DNA of 8,136 bases. Source: Paraprevotella stercoravium. GTDB taxonomy: Bacteria; Bacteroidota; Bacteroidia; Bacteroidales; Bacteroidaceae. The notes below the pieces were generated by a model. The model was not told the origin of the DNA. It saw only the letters and a list, made by a program, of their open reading frames with translations, and searched no databases. The position numbers and the translations under genes are program-made. The DNA is taken from contig JAHLFU010000224.1 of assembly GCA_018883665.1 (NCBI GenBank), positions 1 to 8,136 on the forward strand, in the 5' to 3' direction. Position 1 is the first letter of the stretch. Each line of letters opens with the position of its first letter. Shown here in pieces: positions 6,126 to 8,136 of this stretch.

Positions 6126-7499
6126 ATGATGACTAAGAATGGAAAAATACTGATTATAGACGACAACGAAGATGTGCTCTTCGCCCTGAATCTGCTGCTG
6201 GAACCGGTGTTCGAAAAAATAAAGATCACCACACAGCCGGACCGCATCCGCTATTTCATGGAAACCTATCAGCCGGACGTGATTCTGCTGGACATGAATT
6301 TCTGCCGGGACGCCATCAGCGGACAGGAAGGCTTTGAATATTTAGGGCAGATTCTGACGATAGACCCGCAGGCTGTCGTGGTGTTCATGACAGCGTATGC
6401 CGACACGGAGAAAGCCGTGCGCGCCATCAAGGCGGGTGCCACCGACTTTATCTCCAAACCGTGGGAAGAGGAAAAACTGCTGGCCACTCTCTCCTCGGCG
6501 CTCAAGCTCAGCCAGTCCAAAAAGGAAATTGACCGTCTGCAGGAACAGATATCGGCCCTGAAAGAGGGCGACGAACTGCCGGAACTGATCGGAGAATCTC
6601 CGGCCATGCTTCAGGTCAAGGAAACCATCTATCAGTTGGCAGATACGAACGCCAATATCCTGATCTTGGGAGAAAACGGTACGGGCAAGGATGTTGTGGC
6701 CCGCATGGTGAAACACTTCTCGCCGCGCCGCCATGAGGCACTGATCACCATCGACTTGGGCAGCATTCCCGAACAGCTGTTCGAAAGTGAACTTTTCGGA
6801 TACGAGAAAGGAGCCTTTACCGATGCGCGCACGTCCAAACCGGGACGTATGGAAATGGCTTCGGGCGGCACACTCTTTTTGGATGAAATCGGCAATCTGT
6901 CGCTTCCCATGCAGGCCAAATTGCTTACGGCTCTGGAAAAGCGGTGCATCACCCGTCTGGGCACGGTGGAGACGCGCGACATCGACATCCGCCTCATCTG
7001 CGCCACCAATGCCAACCTCACCGTACAGGCTCAGGAAGGCAGTTTCCGTCAGGATCTGCTCTACCGCATCAACACCATCGAGCTACACATCCCGCCTTTG
7101 CGTGAGCGTGGCGAGGACATCATCCTGCTGGCCATGCACTTTCTGAAACTGTATAACCGGAAATATAAAAAGAACATTACGGGACTGAGCCGCGAAGCCA
7201 AAAGCAAACTGATGAAGTACAACTGGCCGGGCAATGTGCGCGAACTGCAACACATCATGGAGCGCGCCGCCATTCTGAGCAATAATTTAGTGCTGCGTCC
7301 AGAGGATCTGCTGTTGCCTTCCGACCGGGTGAAGGAACAAAAGGAAACGGAACTGGAAGAGCTGAATCTGGAGAAACTGGAACGGCGCGCCATAGAAAAG
7401 GCGGTGCGCCTCAGCAACGGCAATCTGACCTATGCCGCCGAACTGTTGGGCATCACACGCTTCGCCCTCTACCGAAAAATGAACAAACTGAATCTCTAA
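6126..7499 (+). CDS. Sigma-54-dependent response regulator, NtrC family
   Basis: Cytoplasmic activator that, once phosphorylated, binds enhancer sites and uses ATP hydrolysis to open sigma-54 promoters. Its 457 residues contain a receiver domain (about 6-125) with acidic pair D12/D13, phosphoacceptor D56, T89 and K111; a linker helix (about 128-150); an AAA+ domain (about 153-395) with Walker A GENGTGKD (182-189), the sigma-54 contact loop ESELFGYEKGAFTDA (220-234), Walker B GGTLFLDEIG (247-256), arginine-finger region FRQDLLYRIN (307-316) and sensor II WPGNVREL (367-374); and a Fis-type helix-turn-helix at the end (about 415-457, LTYAAELLGITRFALYRKM). All catalytic residues are present. The loop reads GAFTDA rather than GAFTGA, a known natural variant. 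An ATG directly after the first (6129) is equally possible as start. The kinase gene follows 12 bp later, and the divergent efflux operon has a sigma-54 promoter and paired dyads, its presumed target. Confidence 0.96.
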   Translation: MMTKNGKILIIDDNEDVLFALNLLLEPVFEKIKITTQPDRIRYFMETYQPDVILLDMNFCRDAISGQEGFEYLGQILTIDPQAVVVFMTAYADTEKAVRAIKAGATDFISKPWEEEKLLATLSSALKLSQSKKEIDRLQEQISALKEGDELPELIGESPAMLQVKETIYQLADTNANILILGENGTGKDVVARMVKHFSPRRHEALITIDLGSIPEQLFESELFGYEKGAFTDARTSKPGRMEMASGGTLFLDEIGNLSLPMQAKLLTALEKRCITRLGTVETRDIDIRLICATNANLTVQAQEGSFRQDLLYRINTIELHIPPLRERGEDIILLAMHFLKLYNRKYKKNITGLSREAKSKLMKYNWPGNVRELQHIMERAAILSNNLVLRPEDLLLPSDRVKEQKETELEELNLEKLERRAIEKAVRLSNGNLTYAAELLGITRFALYRKMNKLNL

Positions 7500-7511
7500 A
7501 ACCGACAAGCC

Positions 7512-8136
7512 ATGAAAACGTATTCCTTTTATATCATTACCCACATCACCGGCATTGTGGCATGCAGTCTTTTAGGCGCATTTTTGGGTACCCGCCATCT
7601 GTGGTTCTCCGTGACGGGCTGCGCCCTGCTGCTTCTGGTGCTGGCCATCCTGCTCTATCGCATCCAGATGCGGCAGACCAAGATGCTGCAACGGATTGTG
7701 GAGTGCGTCAGGTCGCAATCGCTCTCCGAAAGGATCACTGCCCCATTCGAGAGCCGCACCATCGTACATCTGGCTCAGGAACTGAGTGTGCTGCTTCAGG
7801 ATCAGAAAGAGAAAATGCAGAAGGAAGAAGCCCGTTTCCGCTACTACGAACAGTTGCTTCAGGAGGTGGATACCGCCCTGATTGTGGCCAACGCACAAGG
7901 CATCGTGGAATGGTGCAACTGTTCCGCCACCCGCCTGTTCGGCAGATCGGTACGCCTGCCGGAGTGCATCTGTCAGGCTCTGGCCGAAGGACAAGAGGTG
8001 ATGCACTATGAACACGAAGGCCGGCCGATGGATCTGGCTCTGTCGCAAAACCGCATGCTGGTGCAGGGACGCGAGTGCCGCATCATCAGTCTGAAGAATC
8101 TGCACGGCACTCTGAACCGCACGGAAATGGAGGCCT
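7512..8136 (+). CDS. Sensor histidine kinase, N-terminal part (runs off the right edge)
   Basis: Presumed partner kinase of the preceding regulator (12 bp gap, same operon). From the ATG at 7512 the frame stays open to the window end (208 residues plus one base). Two membrane helices are predicted at about 5-26 and 30-50, separated by only a few residues, so there is no periplasmic sensor domain. A cytoplasmic linker helix (about 52-116, partly HAMP-like in position) leads to a PAS-like domain (about 117-195; ALIVANAQGIVEW and ATRLFG are typical). The visible end LHGTLNRTEMEA resembles the region just before the phosphoacceptor helix in NtrB/NtrY-like kinases of Bacteroidota; the histidine and ATPase domain should follow outside the window. 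Unusual are the pairs CNC (135-137) and CIC (152-154) inside the PAS-like domain, where most PAS domains have a VN.A pattern. The kinase assignment rests on architecture and context, since the catalytic core is not visible. Confidence 0.85.
   Translation, partial: MKTYSFYIITHITGIVACSLLGAFLGTRHLWFSVTGCALLLLVLAILLYRIQMRQTKMLQRIVECVRSQSLSERITAPFESRTIVHLAQELSVLLQDQKEKMQKEEARFRYYEQLLQEVDTALIVANAQGIVEWCNCSATRLFGRSVRLPECICQALAEGQEVMHYEHEGRPMDLALSQNRMLVQGRECRIISLKNLHGTLNRTEMEA

Noticed and set aside
7562..8011. Open frame of 149 residues on the plus strand
   Set aside because: It is in a different frame from the kinase beginning at 7512, which has membrane helices, PAS-like motifs and the right operon position; this frame has no recognisable features.
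1..8136. tRNA or rRNA genes, CRISPR arrays, insertion sequences, attachment sites
   Set aside because: No matching structures, regular repeats, transposase-like proteins or terminal inverted repeats were seen by eye on either strand.

Overview
The window looks like a chromosomal piece of a Bacteroidales bacterium (Bacteroides-like; species not determinable). The pointers are FtsX/MacB-type permeases of the large tandem-fused form common in Bacteroidota, AT-rich gene leaders without classical Shine-Dalgarno sequences, a TAnnTTTG promoter element, and an NtrC-type regulator/kinase pair beside an efflux operon. No mobile element, RNA gene, CRISPR array or terminator was seen. Gene density is high; the only intergenic region over 50 bp is the divergent control region at about 5911-6125.

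Left side, minus strand, read right to left: a TolC-family outer-membrane efflux protein (5910-4426), a HlyD/MacA-type periplasmic adaptor (4385-3138), a full-length fused MacB/FtsX permease of 783 residues (3105-754), and a second permease of the same family whose N-terminal 235 residues are visible before the window edge (705 to 1). Gaps of 32-48 bp and a shared direction indicate one operon. Together they would form a tripartite ABC export machine spanning both membranes. The ATPase subunit is not in the window and must lie further downstream (left) or elsewhere.

Right side, plus strand: a sigma-54-dependent NtrC-type response regulator (6126-7499; receiver, AAA+ and Fis-type helix-turn-helix) and, 12 bp later, a membrane histidine kinase of which the first 208 residues are visible (two membrane helices with almost no periplasmic loop, then a PAS-like domain with two Cys-X-Cys pairs). 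The kinase core lies beyond the right edge.

The intergenic region ties the halves together. A strong sigma-54 promoter match (TGGCACG-N4-TTGA, minus strand, 5964-5950) faces the TolC gene. About 88 and 109 bp upstream of its predicted start are two perfect dyads of the form GTGCG-N4-CGCAC, with centres 21 bp apart (two helical turns), as expected for NtrC-type enhancer sites. The same dyads sit just upstream of a TAnnTTTG element for the regulator gene. The likely circuit is: kinase senses an envelope or redox/metal cue, phosphorylates the regulator, the regulator binds the dyads and drives sigma-54 transcription of the efflux operon, and probably also modulates its own promoter. The substrate and signal cannot be read from the sequence.
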